The notes below the pieces were generated by a model that did not search any database, was not told the DNA's origin, and was given only the letters and a program-made list of their open reading frames with translations. 64,000 nt of DNA from [Erwinia] mediterraneensis (GTDB lineage Bacteria; Pseudomonadota; Gammaproteobacteria; Enterobacterales; Enterobacteriaceae), in assembly GCF_900604315.1 (NCBI RefSeq), contig NZ_LR026978.1, forward strand, positions 2,494,325 through 2,558,324, in the 5' to 3' direction. Below are positions 9,458 through 19,671 of this stretch, piece by piece. Every line of letters begins with the position of its first letter. Positions within the stretch are counted from its first letter, which is position 1. A program made the position numbers and the translations under genes.

Positions 9458-11323
9458 TTATTGTGCCAGCCAGGCCGCGATTTGTTGCTGGATCCCGGCG
9501 GCATCCAGTTGATAATCGTGGCGAATTTCATCCTGTGTGCCTTGTGGAATAAACTCATCGGGCAGCCCGAGGTTAAGTACCGGCACCAGCAGACGTTTTG
9601 CCATCAGCAGTTCATTCACGCCACTGCCTGCGCCGCCTTTAATCGCACCTTCCTCCAGAGTGACCAGCGCCTCATGGCTGGCGGCCAGCTCCAGGATCAG
9701 GGCTTCATCCAGCGGCTTCACAAAACGCATATCCACCAGGGTGGCGTTCAGCGTTTCTGCCGCCGCACGCGCCTCCGGCAACAGCGTACCGAAGTTGAGA
9801 ATCGCCAGCTTATCTCCTTCACGTTTCACCACCCCTTTGCCGAGCGGCAGGCTTTGCAGCGGCGTCAGCGGAACGCCGACACCGTTGCCACGCGGGTAGC
9901 GCACCGCGCTGGGACCCTGCTGGTAGTGATAGCCGGTATAGAGCATCAGGCGGCACTCGTTTTCATCGCTGGGGGTCATGATCACCATGCCTGGCACGCA
10001 GCGCAGGAATGCCAGATCAAAAGCGCCCTGATGCGTCTGGCCGTCAGCTCCGACGATGCCGCCACGATCGATGGCAAACAGCACCGGCAGTTTCTGAATT
10101 GCCACGTCGTGGATCAGCTGATCGTAAGCGCGCTGCAGGAAGGTTGAGTAGATGGCCACAACGGGGTTATAGCCGCCAATCGCCAGACCGGCTGCAAAGG
10201 TGACCGCATGCTGCTCGGCGATCGCCACGTCGAAATATTGCGCCGGATACTCACGCGAGAAGCCGACCATCCCGGAACCTTCGCGCATGGCGGGCGTGAC
10301 CGCCATCAGTTTTGCATCGTCGGCGGCCATTTCGCACAGCCAGTTGCCGAAAATTTTCGAATAGCTCGGCAGGCCTTCCACGCTTTTGGGCAGCGCCCCG
10401 CTGGCGGGATCGAATTTGGGCACCGCATGCCAGGTAATGGGATCCTCTTCCGCCGGCGCGTAGCCTTTGCCTTTACGCGTCATGATGTGCAGGAATTGCG
10501 GACCTTTCAGATCGCGCATATTTTTCAGCGTCTGCACCAGCATCATCACATCGTGACCGTCTACCGGGCCGATATAGTTAAAGCCCAGCTCTTCAAACAG
10601 CGTACCTGGTACCACCATACCTTTCAGGTGTTCTTCAGTGCGCTTCACCAGTTCTTTAATCGGCGGCAGGCCGGTCAGAACGCGTTTGCCCCCTTCCCGC
10701 AGGCGGGAGTAGGTTTTCCCGGAGAGAATCTGCGCCAGGCGGTTGTTGAGGGCGCCGACGTTCTCGGAAATCGACATTTCGTTATCGTTGAGGATCACCA
10801 GCAGGTCGGGCTTAATATCCCCGGCATGGTTCATCGCCTCAAAAGCCATCCCGGCAGTAATGGCGCCATCGCCAATCACACAGGCGGTGCGACGTCCTTT
10901 ACCTTCCCGCTCAGCAGCCACCGCCATACCCAGGCCGGCACTGATGGAGGTCGAGGAGTGACCCACGCTCAGCACGTCAAACTCACTCTCTTCCCGCCAC
11001 GGAAAAGGATGCAGGCCATTTTTCTGGCGTATCGTGCCGATCTTATCGCGGCGTCCCGTGAGAATCTTATGCGGATAAGCCTGATGGCCCACGTCCCACA
11101 CCAGATGGTCAAAAGGCGTGTTATAGACATAATGCAGCGCTACCGTCAGTTCCACCACGCCTAAACCCGAAGCGAAATGGCCGCTGGAGCGGCTGACGCT
11201 ATCCAGCAGATACTGGCGCAACTCATTACAGAGCGCAGGCAGCTTCTCTTTTGGCAGTAAACGTAATTCCTGTACGGTGCTTGCCAGCGCCAGTGTCGGG
11301 TATTTTGCAGTATCAAAACTCAT
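9458..11323 (-). CDS. dxs: 1-deoxy-D-xylulose-5-phosphate synthase
   Basis: Dxs (621 residues) makes DXP from pyruvate and glyceraldehyde 3-phosphate with thiamine diphosphate. It is the first step of the MEP isoprenoid route and also feeds thiamine and pyridoxal synthesis. The start is the ATG at 11323 ([13 protein letters not shown]); 12 earlier in-frame codons run back into ispA and are not conserved. Motifs are [23 protein letters not shown] with the key His, the thiamine-binding [15 protein letters not shown] and [11 protein letters not shown], and the transketolase-type [13 protein letters not shown]. It starts 19 bases after ispA, completing xseB-ispA-dxs. Confidence 0.98.
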   Translation of the reverse strand: MSFDTAKYPTLALASTVQELRLLPKEKLPALCNELRQYLLDSVSRSSGHFASGLGVVELTVALHYVYNTPFDHLVWDVGHQAYPHKILTGRRDKIGTIRQKNGLHPFPWREESEFDVLSVGHSSTSISAGLGMAVAAEREGKGRRTACVIGDGAITAGMAFEAMNHAGDIKPDLLVILNDNEMSISENVGALNNRLAQILSGKTYSRLREGGKRVLTGLPPIKELVKRTEEHLKGMVVPGTLFEELGFNYIGPVDGHDVMMLVQTLKNMRDLKGPQFLHIMTRKGKGYAPAEEDPITWHAVPKFDPASGALPKSVEGLPSYSKIFGNWLCEMAADDAKLMAVTPAMREGSGMVGFSREYPAQYFDVAIAEQHAVTFAAGLAIGGYNPVVAIYSTFLQRAYDQLIHDVAIQKLPVLFAIDRGGIVGADGQTHQGAFDLAFLRCVPGMVIMTPSDENECRLMLYTGYHYQQGPSAVRYPRGNGVGVPLTPLQSLPLGKGVVKREGDKLAILNFGTLLPEARAAAETLNATLVDMRFVKPLDEALILELAASHEALVTLEEGAIKGGAGSGVNELLMAKRLLVPVLNLGLPDEFIPQGTQDEIRHDYQLDAAGIQQQIAAWLAQ

Positions 11324-11342
11324 CAGAGACTCGTTATGGAAG

Positions 11343-12242
11343 TTATTTATCGCGTTCAATTATGAAACTTGCCAGCGCCTGGAGTGCTGTTGTGTTACAC
11401 GAGCGCGCAGAGAGAATTTCCAGCGCACCCAGGGCTTCCTGATAGAGATCCCAGGCTTTCTGGCGAGCATTGTCCAACCCCATTAACGCCGGATAGGTGC
11501 TTTTACCTAAATCCTGATCGGCGCCCTGGCGCTTGCCGGTAATGGCGCTGTCACCAACCACATCAAGGATGTCATCCTGGACCTGAAAAGCGAGGCCAAT
11601 GGCGTTGGCGTAAGTATCCAGTATGGGTAAAGCCTCACGTCCTGGCGCACCGGCCGCCAGCGCGCCCATGCGCACGGCTGCCCGGATCAGCGCGCCGGTC
11701 TTATGGCGATGGATCTGCTCCAGCTGTGCCAGATCTACCCGTTTGCCTTCTGCGGCCAGATCGAGCGCCTGACCGCCGCACATACCTGCGACGCCGCTGG
11801 CCTGCGCCAGTTCAGAAATCATCGCAACGCGAAATTCGCTGCTGACGCCCGGCATCGGCTCATCAGCCAGAATGGAAAAGGCCAGCGTCTGCAGAGCGTC
11901 ACCCGCCAGAATCGCGGTATCTTCACCAAATTTAATATGGCAAGTCGGTTGCCCACGACGCAATGCATCATTATCCATGGCAGGAAGATCGTCGTGGATC
12001 AGGGAATAAGCGTGAATACACTCTATTGCGGCGGCAGGGGCATCCAGGCTGGCCGCATCGGCTCTCAGCATCTCACCGGTGGCATACACCAGAAAAGGGC
12101 GCAGTCGTTTACCCCCTAATAATGCCCCGTATTGCATGGCATTCACCAGAGGAGAACTCTGAAAAGGAAGTGGCTCGATTAAGCGCGTCAGCGTGCTGTT
12201 AACACGATCGTGATAAGCGCTGAGCAGTTTAGCGAAATCCAT
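11343..12242 (-). CDS. ispA: Farnesyl diphosphate synthase
   Basis: IspA (299 residues) adds two isopentenyl units to dimethylallyl diphosphate to give farnesyl diphosphate, the precursor of quinone side chains and undecaprenyl carrier. Both aspartate-rich metal-binding motifs are present: DDLPAMDND near residue 84 and DDILD near residue 224. GGKRLRPFL and the [14 protein letters not shown] segment are also seen. Its ATG overlaps the xseB stop by one base (TAATG), indicating translational coupling. dxs follows downstream, so consecutive isoprenoid enzymes are co-expressed. Confidence 0.98.
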   Translation of the reverse strand: MDFAKLLSAYHDRVNSTLTRLIEPLPFQSSPLVNAMQYGALLGGKRLRPFLVYATGEMLRADAASLDAPAAAIECIHAYSLIHDDLPAMDNDALRRGQPTCHIKFGEDTAILAGDALQTLAFSILADEPMPGVSSEFRVAMISELAQASGVAGMCGGQALDLAAEGKRVDLAQLEQIHRHKTGALIRAAVRMGALAAGAPGREALPILDTYANAIGLAFQVQDDILDVVGDSAITGKRQGADQDLGKSTYPALMGLDNARQKAWDLYQEALGALEILSARSCNTTALQALASFIIERDK

Positions 12243-12484
12243 TATTCATTTTCCGGCGTAAAAGGGGCGAGATCGGCGTCTTTATCATCATTAAGAAGAA
12301 TACGTACGCGTTGCTCAGCCTGTTGCAGCGTCTGTTGACCGGCACGAGCCAGCTGCACGCCGCGTTCAAATTCATTCAGCGCCTCTTCCAGTGGCAGGTC
12401 ACCACTTTCCAGGCGGCTGACGATTTGTTCCAGTTGCTGTAATGAACTCTCAAAACTGGCGGGCTGTTCGGCTTTTTTCGGCAT
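12242..12484 (-). CDS. xseB: Exodeoxyribonuclease VII small subunit
   Basis: XseB, 80 residues, the small helical subunit of exonuclease VII, which degrades single-stranded DNA with several copies around one XseA. The sequence [28 protein letters not shown] followed by the acidic ...[19 protein letters not shown] is typical. It is the first gene of xseB-ispA-dxs; the stop overlaps the ispA start by one base. The promoter must lie in the 233-base gap shared with the divergent thiI gene. Confidence 0.97.
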   Translation of the reverse strand: MPKKAEQPASFESSLQQLEQIVSRLESGDLPLEEALNEFERGVQLARAGQQTLQQAEQRVRILLNDDKDADLAPFTPENE

Positions 12485-12717
12485 AATCAGGGTCGACTCA
12501 CAGGTTAGTCATCATCTTGCAAACGCTCATGGTAGCCGACACGAATTAATTAGCAAAATAATGTGTGTAACTGCGGTTGCAGAAGCAGTCACCAGACAAT
12601 GGTGGTATACTTGCGCGCCTCGGATGCGGTAGATCCAGCTCAGCCCGCAATTATATGATTTTAACAGTTAAGTGTAGTTGCACTCAGCACTTATTTGTCC
12701 AAAGAACCGTTGCCACC

Positions 12718-14166
12718 ATGAAGTTTATCATTAAATTATTTCCCGAAATCACCATTAAAAGCCAGTCGGTACGTCTGCGCTTTATCAAGATCCTGACGGG
12801 GAATATTCGTAATATCCTCAAAGAGTTAAATGAAGAAGTGGCGGTGGTGCGTCACTGGGACCACATTGAAGTACGGGCCAAAAATGAGAGCCTGCGCGAA
12901 ATTATTGTGGATGAACTGACGCGTATTCCCGGCATTCACCATGTGCTGGCGGTAGAAGATCGTCCTTACACCGATATTCATCACATTTTTGAACAGACCC
13001 TGGAGCTCAACCGTGAACGCCTGGAAGGCAAAACCTTCTGTGTGCGCGTAAAACGCCGGGGGACCCATACGTTCAGCTCTCAGGATGTGGAGCGTTATGT
13101 CGGCGGCGGCCTGAATCAGCATATCCCCACCGCGAAGGTACAGCTCAACCATCCGGAAGAAACCGTTAACCTGGAGATTGAAAACGATCGCCTGTTGCTG
13201 GTCACCGGCCGTTATGAAGGGCTGGGCGGTTTCCCCATCGGGACACAGGAAGATGTACTGTCACTGATTTCCGGCGGCTTCGATTCCGGCGTTTCCAGCT
13301 ATATGCTGATGCGTCGCGGTTGTCGGGTGCACTACTGTTTCTTTAACCTGGGCGGCGCGGCGCATGAAATCGGCGTACGTCAGGTGGCGCATTATCTCTG
13401 GAACCGCTTTGGCCGTTCCCATCGCGTACGTTTCGTAGCCATCAACTTTGAACCCGTCGTGGGCGAAATTCTGGAAAAAGTCGACGATGGTCAGATGGGC
13501 GTGGTGCTGAAACGCATGATGGTACGCGCTGCCTCCATGGTAGCTGAGCGCTACGGCGTACAGGCGCTGGTGACGGGCGAAGCGCTCGGCCAGGTCTCCA
13601 GCCAGACGCTGACCAACCTGCGTCTGATCGATAACGCCAGTGATACACTGATCCTGCGTCCGCTGATCTCCCATGATAAGGAACACATTATCAAGGTCGC
13701 CCGGGCAATCGGCACCGAAGATTTTGCCCGCACCATGCCAGAATATTGTGGCGTGATTTCCAAAAGTCCGACGGTAAAAGCGGTGAAGGCGCGCATCGAA
13801 GCGGAAGAGCAAAACTTCGACTTTGCGATCCTGGAACGTGTTGTGCAGGAAGCCAGCAACCTCGATATTCGCGACATTGCCCAACAGGCGCAGCAGGAGG
13901 TGGTGGAGGTCGAAACTGTTGCATCGCTGGGAGAAAATGAGTGGGTGCTGGATATCCGTTCCCCGGATGAACAGGACGATAAACCGCTGCAGATGCCGGG
14001 CGTTGAGGTGAAATCGCTGCCGTTTTATAAGCTGAGCAGCCAGTTTGCCGATCTCGACCAGAGTAAAACCTGGCTGCTGTATTGCGATCGCGGTGTGATG
14101 AGCCGCCTGCAGGCGCTTTATCTGCATGAGCAGGGGTATACCAACGTTAAGATTTACCGCCCTTGA
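12718..14166 (+). CDS. thiI: tRNA 4-thiouridylation / thiamine thiazole sulfurtransferase ThiI
   Basis: ThiI (482 residues, same length as in E. coli) transfers sulfur to uridine 8 of tRNA and to ThiS for thiazole synthesis. I use ATG 12718 ([15 protein letters not shown]); the frame is open 47 codons upstream but those are not conserved. Order of domains: ferredoxin-like and THUMP region (about 1-165), PP-loop ATPase ([13 protein letters not shown] near 180), the Cys in [10 protein letters not shown], and a C-terminal rhodanese domain with the persulfide Cys in LLYCDRG. These two Cys correspond to the redox pair of the E. coli enzyme. The tandem repeat array begins only 7 bases past the stop. 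Confidence 0.97.
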   Translation: MKFIIKLFPEITIKSQSVRLRFIKILTGNIRNILKELNEEVAVVRHWDHIEVRAKNESLREIIVDELTRIPGIHHVLAVEDRPYTDIHHIFEQTLELNRERLEGKTFCVRVKRRGTHTFSSQDVERYVGGGLNQHIPTAKVQLNHPEETVNLEIENDRLLLVTGRYEGLGGFPIGTQEDVLSLISGGFDSGVSSYMLMRRGCRVHYCFFNLGGAAHEIGVRQVAHYLWNRFGRSHRVRFVAINFEPVVGEILEKVDDGQMGVVLKRMMVRAASMVAERYGVQALVTGEALGQVSSQTLTNLRLIDNASDTLILRPLISHDKEHIIKVARAIGTEDFARTMPEYCGVISKSPTVKAVKARIEAEEQNFDFAILERVVQEASNLDIRDIAQQAQQEVVEVETVASLGENEWVLDIRSPDEQDDKPLQMPGVEVKSLPFYKLSSQFADLDQSKTWLLYCDRGVMSRLQALYLHEQGYTNVKIYRP

Positions 14167-14173
14167 AGCATTG

Positions 14174-15069
14174 ATCCACGCTGGCTTGTTTGCCATTCTG
14201 GCCGCGGGCTGTGCTCGCACTCCTCACGTACTCCAGTACGCTCCGGGTGCTGTGCGCAGGCTGCAACCAGACTGGCCGCACCGCCGACGCGTGGTACATC
14301 AACCTTTCGTGCCACAAATCCACGCTGGCTGATTTGCCATTCTGGCCGCGGGCTGTGCTCGCACTCCTCACGTACTCCAGTACGCTCCGGGTGCTGTGCG
14401 CAGGCTGCAACCAGACTGGCCGCACCGCCGACGCGTGGTACATCAACCTTTCGTGCCACAAATCCACGCTGGCTGATTTGCCATTCTGGCCGCGGGCTGT
14501 GCTCGCACTCCTCACGTACTCCAGTACGCTCCGGGTGCTGTGCGCAGGCTGCAACCAGACTGGCCGCACCGCCGACGCGTGGTACATCAACCTTTCGTGC
14601 CACAGATCCACGCTGGCTGATTTGCCATTCTGGCCGCGGGCTGTGCTCGCACTCCTCACGTACTCCAGTACGCTCCGGGTGTTGTGCGCAGGCTGCAATC
14701 AGACTGGCCGCACCGCCGACGCGTGGTACCGCAACCTTTCGTGCCACAGATCCACGCTGACTTGTTTGCCATTCTGGCCGCGGGCTGTGCTCGCACTCCT
14801 CACGTACTCCAGTACGCTGCTCCGGGTGCTGTGCGCAGGCCGCAACCAGACTGGCCGCACCGCCGACGCGTGGTACATCAACCTTTCGTGCCACAGATCC
14901 ACGCTGGCTTGTTTGCCATTCTGGCCGCGGGCTGTGCTCGCACTCCTCACGTACTCCAGTACGCTCCGGGTGCTGTGCGCAGGCCGCAACCAGACTGGCC
15001 GCACCGCCGACGCGTGGTACATCAACCTTTCGTGCCACAGATCCACGCTGGCTTGTTTGCCAGTCTGGC
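14174..15069. repeat. 144-bp tandem repeat array, six full units and one partial
   Basis: Six nearly identical units begin at 14174, 14318, 14462, 14606, 14750 and 14897; a seventh, 29-base partial copy starts at 15041. Each unit is 144 bp except the fifth, which is 147 bp because of an extra CTG-type triplet in its central part. Differences between units are few (CTTGTTTGCC in units 1, 5, 6 and 7 against CTGATTTGCC in units 2-4; CACAAATCC against CACAGATCC at the junctions). Each unit can form a 55-nt imperfect hairpin (unit positions 34-88, apex CGTACT-CC-AGTACG) and a second stem GTGGTAC/GTGCCAC (118-142). The array fills the space between the convergent genes thiI and yajL. Function is unknown. 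Confidence 0.95.
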
Positions 15070-15108
15070 GACCCCGGCCAAAAACAGCGGGTACAGCAAC
15101 GCGCCTGC

Positions 15109-15136
15109 AAAAAAAAGCCGCTCATGCGGCTTTTTT
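15109..15136. terminator. Bidirectional terminator between the repeat array and yajL
   Basis: GCCGC / GCGGC stem with loop TCAT is flanked by A residues on the left and six T residues on the right. Read from either strand it gives a hairpin followed by T residues. It can stop transcripts of thiI plus the repeat array from the left and of panE-yajL from the right. Confidence 0.88.
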
Positions 15137-15147
15137 CATCTTTGGGG

Positions 15148-15744
15148 TTACTCCTGATAGTTATAAATACCGGAGGCAATCACCAGCTGTGAGGCGACTT
15201 CGCGGGCTTGCTCTTTGCCACACAGCAAGTCAATCAGCTTCAGGGCAAAATCGATTGCGGTGCCCGGTCCCTGACTGGTCAGCAAGTTTACCCGCGGATC
15301 CCAGACCACGCGCTTTTCCATCCATTTATCCGCCGGAATCGTCTCTTTCAGACCAGGGAAACCGGTCATATTCCCCACCGGGAAAAGATCGTGGGGGATC
15401 AGGACGGTGCCGGGCGCAGCGCAAATAGCCGCTACGATGCGACCGGAAAGATGGTGCTGCCGCACCGTTTCAACCAGCAACGGACTGTTGCGGAAGGTTT
15501 CTGCGCCTTTCAGGCCACCGGGCAACACAATGGCAGCAAAATCGTTATCGGCAACCTCGACCAGCGGCGCATCGGCCAGCAGATGCACGCCACGTGAGCA
15601 AACAATCTCGCGCGTACCGTCGCTCTCTACGCTGGCGGTAGTGACCTGCAGACCCGCGCGTACCAGCAGATCGATCGTTGTGACCGCCTCGGTCTCCTCA
15701 CTGCCATGTGCCAGGCAAACCAGTACCGATGCGTTCGCGGTCAT
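15148..15744 (-). CDS. yajL: YajL, DJ-1/PfpI family protein deglycase/chaperone
   Basis: YajL (198 residues) is the closest bacterial relative of human DJ-1, associated in E. coli with protection from oxidative and glycation damage. The nucleophile-elbow cysteine is seen in [12 protein letters not shown], with the supporting acidic residue in [11 protein letters not shown] near the N-terminus. The fold is the flavodoxin-like DJ-1/PfpI domain over the whole length. The start of yajL lies inside the end of panE (47-base overlap in another frame), as in E. coli. The chemical activity of the family is debated; the family call is secure. Confidence 0.96.
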   Translation of the reverse strand: MTANASVLVCLAHGSEETEAVTTIDLLVRAGLQVTTASVESDGTREIVCSRGVHLLADAPLVEVADNDFAAIVLPGGLKGAETFRNSPLLVETVRQHHLSGRIVAAICAAPGTVLIPHDLFPVGNMTGFPGLKETIPADKWMEKRVVWDPRVNLLTSQGPGTAIDFALKLIDLLCGKEQAREVASQLVIASGIYNYQE

Positions 15745-16618
15745 AATAGGACTCCTTACGTTTTACCATTTCATATAAACGGGTATTAGCTGGTACGGCA
15801 ATGCCATGAGCACGGGCGCGCCGCAGCAGGTAACCGGTAATGTATTCAATTTCGGTGCGGCGCTGCGCCATCACATCCTGCAGCATGGAAGAGGTATTGG
15901 CAGCAGTAGACTCAATCACATTCAGCACATGATCGTACAGGCTATCGCTACTGGTATGCATACCTTCGCGCGCCATTACCGCGCTGAGCTCTTCGCATAG
16001 CGTCGTGATCTGCTCGCTATAGCTGCGCAGAGCGCCATTCTGGCAGCTATATTCCACCGTCAGCGGATTAATGACACAGTTAACTGCCAGCTTCTGCCAG
16101 CAGGCCAGTGTAATATTATCGTGCCAGGCGACGTCAGGCAGCGCCTGATGCAGCGTATCGGCCAGCTCGCTTAACCCCGAGCCAGCAGGCATAACCGGGC
16201 CAATATGGGTCGTGCCGTGGGCGACATGCCTGATAAGCGTGCCGTCGCGCATGGCAGCGTGAGTGGTAATACCGCGTAACAACGGTTGCGTCACGCCTTT
16301 CAGTTCTTCCAGCGTACCCATGCCGTTATGCAGCAACAGTATCGGGCACTGTGCCTGCAGGACGCTCTGGAGATTTTTGACCGCGGGGGAAACCTGCCAG
16401 GCTTTCAAGGTAACCAGCAGCAACTGACTTTCGGCCAGAAACAGCGGATCGTTGGCAATCAGGGTGTCATTGCTGACGTGAGCTTCGGTATCCATCACAT
16501 TTACCGAACAGTAAGGCTGCGGGACGCGCAACCAGCCTTGCACTTCATGCCCCTGACGTGCAAGGGCAGCAAGCCAAATCTGACCTAAGGCGCCGCAACC
16601 TAACACGGTAATTTTCAT
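15698..16618 (-). CDS. panE: 2-dehydropantoate 2-reductase (ketopantoate reductase)
   Basis: PanE (306 residues) reduces ketopantoate to pantoate with NADPH in the pathway to pantothenate and coenzyme A. The Rossmann motif [15 protein letters not shown] opens the protein. [10 protein letters not shown] lies near residue 98, the catalytic Lys is in the [15 protein letters not shown] segment, and Glu and Asn lie in the C-terminal helical domain. It overlaps yajL downstream. The 127 bases between panE and the divergent yajQ hold the promoters of both. Confidence 0.97.
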   Translation of the reverse strand: MKITVLGCGALGQIWLAALARQGHEVQGWLRVPQPYCSVNVMDTEAHVSNDTLIANDPLFLAESQLLLVTLKAWQVSPAVKNLQSVLQAQCPILLLHNGMGTLEELKGVTQPLLRGITTHAAMRDGTLIRHVAHGTTHIGPVMPAGSGLSELADTLHQALPDVAWHDNITLACWQKLAVNCVINPLTVEYSCQNGALRSYSEQITTLCEELSAVMAREGMHTSSDSLYDHVLNVIESTAANTSSMLQDVMAQRRTEIEYITGYLLRRARAHGIAVPANTRLYEMVKRKESYYDRERIGTGLPGTWQ

Positions 16619-16745
16619 TTTGCCTCCCGTTAAGGGGTTCCCTGTACAGAGGTTCAGCTAAGTATAGCTTTCTGCGATGCGTGATTTTATTTAGTGGCTT
16701 AAGACGCGTATTATGCATGTCACCTTAGCGTCAGGAGAAGAAAAG

Positions 16746-17237
16746 ATGCCATCTTTCGATATCGTTTCTGAAGTCGACATCCAGGAAGTGCGTAACGCGG
16801 TCGAAAATGCTAACCGCGAGCTTGCGACCCGTTTCGATTTCCGCAACGTTAACGCCAGCTTCGAGCTGAATGAAAAAAATGAAACTATTAAAGTCACCAG
16901 TGAATCTGACTTCCAGGTGCGCCAGCTGGTTGATGTTCTGCGTGAGAAAATGTTAAAACGCGGCATTGAAGGTTCAGCACTGGATGTGCCCGAAGAGATT
17001 CTGCACAGCGGTAAAAACTGGAGTCTGGATGCCAAAATGAAAAAAGGCATCGAAACCGAAGTTGCGAAAAAGATCGTTAAGCTGATCAAAGACAGTAAGC
17101 TGAAGGTACAGACGCAAATTCAGGGAGACTCACTGCGTGTGACCGGTAAATCCCGTGACGATCTGCAGAGCGCCATGGCACTGGTGCGGGGAGGGAATCT
17201 GGGCCAGCCGTTCCAGTTTAAAAACTTCCGCGACTGA
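16746..17237 (+). CDS. yajQ: YajQ, nucleotide-binding protein
   Basis: YajQ, 163 residues, the same length as in E. coli. The start is ATG 16746 ([15 protein letters not shown]), behind CAGGAGAAGAAAAG; eleven upstream in-frame codons are not conserved. The protein has two ferredoxin-like domains. Relatives bind nucleotides, and in Xanthomonas a homologue binds cyclic di-GMP, so a regulatory role is possible but not shown here. It is monocistronic, followed by a terminator and the convergent yajR. Confidence 0.96.
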   Translation: MPSFDIVSEVDIQEVRNAVENANRELATRFDFRNVNASFELNEKNETIKVTSESDFQVRQLVDVLREKMLKRGIEGSALDVPEEILHSGKNWSLDAKMKKGIETEVAKKIVKLIKDSKLKVQTQIQGDSLRVTGKSRDDLQSAMALVRGGNLGQPFQFKNFRD

Positions 17238-17245
17238 TTGCGATC

Positions 17246-17269
17246 AAAGGGCCAGTCCAGGCCCTTTTT
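17246..17269 (+). terminator. Terminator between yajQ and yajR
   Basis: An 8-bp stem AAAGGGCC / GGCCCTTT with loop AGTCCA is followed by further T residues. It lies 8 bases after the yajQ stop and 8 bases before the stop of the convergent yajR. Confidence 0.88.
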
Positions 17270-17276
17270 CTGCGGG

Positions 17277-18641
17277 TTATGCTGCGGCGATAAGCGCTTC
17301 CAGTTCCAGACGACTGGTCTTTTTACTGTCAATTTTCACGTAAGCGCTTTTCTCTTCCGGCACAATAAATACCGCCACCACGCCAGGCTGAGATTTCAGC
17401 CGCTGCTCCAGATTCGGTGCCTGAAGCGCCGCCTCGCTCAGTACCAGACGCAGACTACTGACATAAGGTGGTTCCTGCATAGTCATACTCACTAACAGCC
17501 AGAGCGTAGCGATCATGGCGCTGAGCAGAAAGACCGTTTGACCATCGAACTGGCCCAGCACCCAACCGCCCAGGCTGCCGCCAATCGCGACGCCAAGAAA
17601 CTGACTGGTCGAGTAGATGCCCATTGCCGTACCTTTATAACCCGCCGGTGACTCTTTGCTTACCAGCGAAGGCAGAATGGCTTCCATCAGATTAAAGGCA
17701 ATAAAGAACAGCTGCACGCCAGCGACCAGCGTCCAGAAATGGTTGCCCGATCCCCAGAGAACAATCTCTGCGATCACAATCAAGCCCACGCAGGCGACAA
17801 ACACGCGCTTCATGCGGCGCTTCACTTCTGCATAGATAATAAAAGGCACCACACTGGCAAAAGCGATAAGCATGGTGATGAGATACACCTTCCAGTGATC
17901 CGCCGCGTGAAAGCCGGCTTGTTCGAACTGGCCAGGCAGGGCAACAAAGCTGGACATCAGCAAGACATGCAGGCAGAGAATGCCAAAATTTAATTTCAGC
18001 AGCCGGGGGTTTGCCAGAACCAGGCGGATGCTGCCTTTTACAATGCCAGACTCGCGATTCAGCAGGTGATGGGGAGCGGAAGGCACCACCAGCAGCGTAA
18101 TGATAATTCCGAGCGAAGCGAGCAGGGCGATCATCCAGAACAGGGCATGCAAACCTAACGCATGCGTCACCACCGGCCCGACGACCATGGCAATCGCAAA
18201 GGTAATTCCGAAGCTGATGCCGATAAAGGCCATCGCCTTGGTGCGGTTCTGCTCACGGGTCAAGTCAGACAACAGCGCCATCACGGCAGCCGCAATCGCG
18301 CCGGAGCCCTGTAACGCGCGCCCCAGAATAATGCCCCAGATGGAATCTGAATTCGCCGCCAGCACGCTTCCCAGCACAAATACCAGCAGACCGCCGACGA
18401 TAAGCGGTTTACGACCAATACGATCGGAAAGCAGGCCGAAGGGAATCTGGAAAATAGCCTGCATTAAGCCATAAATACCGATAGCCAGACCAATCAGGGT
18501 TTCACTGGCGCCCTGTAATGCCATGCCGTAAGTCGTTAAAACCGGCAAGACCATAAACATTCCCAACATACGCAGGGAAAAAACGGTGCCCAGACCCCAG
18601 GTCGCGCGTAGCTCCACCGGTGTCATTTTATTGTCGTTCAT
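17277..18641 (-). CDS. yajR: YajR major facilitator transporter with C-terminal YAM domain
   Basis: A 454-residue MFS transporter with twelve predicted membrane helices. Motif A (GLLSDRIGRKPLIV) follows helix 2 and ALLSDLTREQNR lies near the middle. The last 65 residues form a soluble ferredoxin-like YAM domain (ending VKIDSKKTSRLELEALIAAA), the special feature of E. coli YajR. I favour the ATG at 18641 (MNDNKMTPVE); another in-frame start lies two codons upstream. Drug efflux has been proposed, but the natural substrate is not established. A terminator separates it from the cyo operon on the same strand. Confidence 0.95.
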   Translation of the reverse strand: MNDNKMTPVELRATWGLGTVFSLRMLGMFMVLPVLTTYGMALQGASETLIGLAIGIYGLMQAIFQIPFGLLSDRIGRKPLIVGGLLVFVLGSVLAANSDSIWGIILGRALQGSGAIAAAVMALLSDLTREQNRTKAMAFIGISFGITFAIAMVVGPVVTHALGLHALFWMIALLASLGIIITLLVVPSAPHHLLNRESGIVKGSIRLVLANPRLLKLNFGILCLHVLLMSSFVALPGQFEQAGFHAADHWKVYLITMLIAFASVVPFIIYAEVKRRMKRVFVACVGLIVIAEIVLWGSGNHFWTLVAGVQLFFIAFNLMEAILPSLVSKESPAGYKGTAMGIYSTSQFLGVAIGGSLGGWVLGQFDGQTVFLLSAMIATLWLLVSMTMQEPPYVSSLRLVLSEAALQAPNLEQRLKSQPGVVAVFIVPEEKSAYVKIDSKKTSRLELEALIAAA

Positions 18642-18722
18642 TACCACCTCTGTAAGTTTGCTGGGGTTATTCTAAGGAGCAGGGCAGGGCGGGTAAAACA
18701 ATAGTTTTTAAGTAGTAGTAAC

Positions 18723-18755
18723 AAAAAGAAAGGGCGCGATAGTCGCGCCCTTTTT
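18723..18755 (-). terminator. Terminator of the cyoABCDE operon
   Basis: An 11-bp perfect stem AAAGGGCGCGA / TCGCGCCCTTT with loop TAG begins 18 bases after the cyoE stop when read on the minus strand, and is followed there by CTTTTTG. Confidence 0.9.
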
Positions 18756-18770
18756 GCTTTGCGGTGCTGA

Positions 18771-19661
18771 TTACCGGAGGTAGGTCAGCAAGTCTTCCGA
18801 TGCCGGGGCCATAAAGTCCACCGACATCATGACGCTCAGTGCCGTGATAGCCACAATAGAGAAGACGAACAGTTTACGAGCCCAAACACGATCGTTTGAG
18901 GTTTTGTAACCTGATAACGCCATTCCCAGCCACCACACGCTTACTGCCGCCGCAACCACCAGATATTTGTAGCCAGCGTAGCCGCCCAGTGTCAGCATCA
19001 GCGTTGCGATCATAAAAGCCAGAATGTAGAGCGTAATATGATTTTTCGCCACGGAAATGCCTTTCACTACCGGAAGAACCGGGATATTCGCTGCCTGGTA
19101 ATCTTTAAAGCGGAAGATGGCAATCGCGTACGAATGCGGCATCTGCCACAGGCTAAAGATCGCCAGCAAAATCAGCGCGCCAGCATCAAACTCGTTGGTC
19201 ACTGCGCAGTAGCCAATCACCGGCGGCGCAGCACCGGAAAGACTACCAATCAGCGTACCGTAGACTGAATTACGCTTCATATAGAGGCTGTAAATGCCGA
19301 CGTATACGACGAAGCCCATCACCGCCAGCCACATGGCCAGCGGGTTTGCTCCGAAATACAGCAACGCGAAGCCAGCAATACCTAATACGGTTGCATAAAC
19401 CAGGCTTACTTTCGGAGAGATGAGGCCTTTTACCAGCACTCGATTCCTTGTTCTCTCCATCTTTCTGTCGATGTCACGGTCGATCACGTTGTTAAAGACA
19501 CAACCTGATGCGACGACCAGTGAAACACCAAACAGCGCGGTGAGGAACAGGGCGTAATCAATGCTACCTTTAGACGCCAGCAGAAATCCGCCAATGACAG
19601 AAATTAAGTTCCCGAAAATAATTCCTGGCTTTGTTACTTGCAGGTATTGCTTAATCATCAC
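18771..19661 (-). CDS. cyoE: Protoheme IX farnesyltransferase (heme O synthase)
   Basis: CyoE (296 residues) attaches a farnesyl group to heme B to make heme O, the cofactor needed by the cytochrome bo3 oxidase encoded upstream. It is an inner-membrane UbiA-family prenyltransferase. The aspartate-rich motif [15 protein letters not shown] lies near residue 58, a second conserved loop [13 protein letters not shown] in the middle, and about nine hydrophobic helices run throughout. It is the last gene of the operon, 10 bases after cyoD. Confidence 0.98.
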   Translation of the reverse strand: MMIKQYLQVTKPGIIFGNLISVIGGFLLASKGSIDYALFLTALFGVSLVVASGCVFNNVIDRDIDRKMERTRNRVLVKGLISPKVSLVYATVLGIAGFALLYFGANPLAMWLAVMGFVVYVGIYSLYMKRNSVYGTLIGSLSGAAPPVIGYCAVTNEFDAGALILLAIFSLWQMPHSYAIAIFRFKDYQAANIPVLPVVKGISVAKNHITLYILAFMIATLMLTLGGYAGYKYLVVAAAVSVWWLGMALSGYKTSNDRVWARKLFVFSIVAITALSVMMSVDFMAPASEDLLTYLR

Positions 19662-19671
19662 GTACGACTCT

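Noticed and set aside
10208..11164. 318-codon plus-strand frame opposite dxs
   Set aside because: Antisense of dxs, His-rich translation, no similarity to any family I know.
13261..14220. 319-codon minus-strand frame opposite thiI
   Set aside because: Antisense of thiI and the start of the repeat; no supporting signals.
14154..15179. 341-codon repetitive frame on the minus strand over the tandem array
   Set aside because: Same periodicity effect; it overlaps the yajL stop, the terminator and the thiI end.
14190..15428. 412-codon repetitive frame on the plus strand over the tandem array
   Set aside because: The unit length is a multiple of three, so openness is automatic; no ribosome site, it crosses a terminator and runs antisense into yajL.
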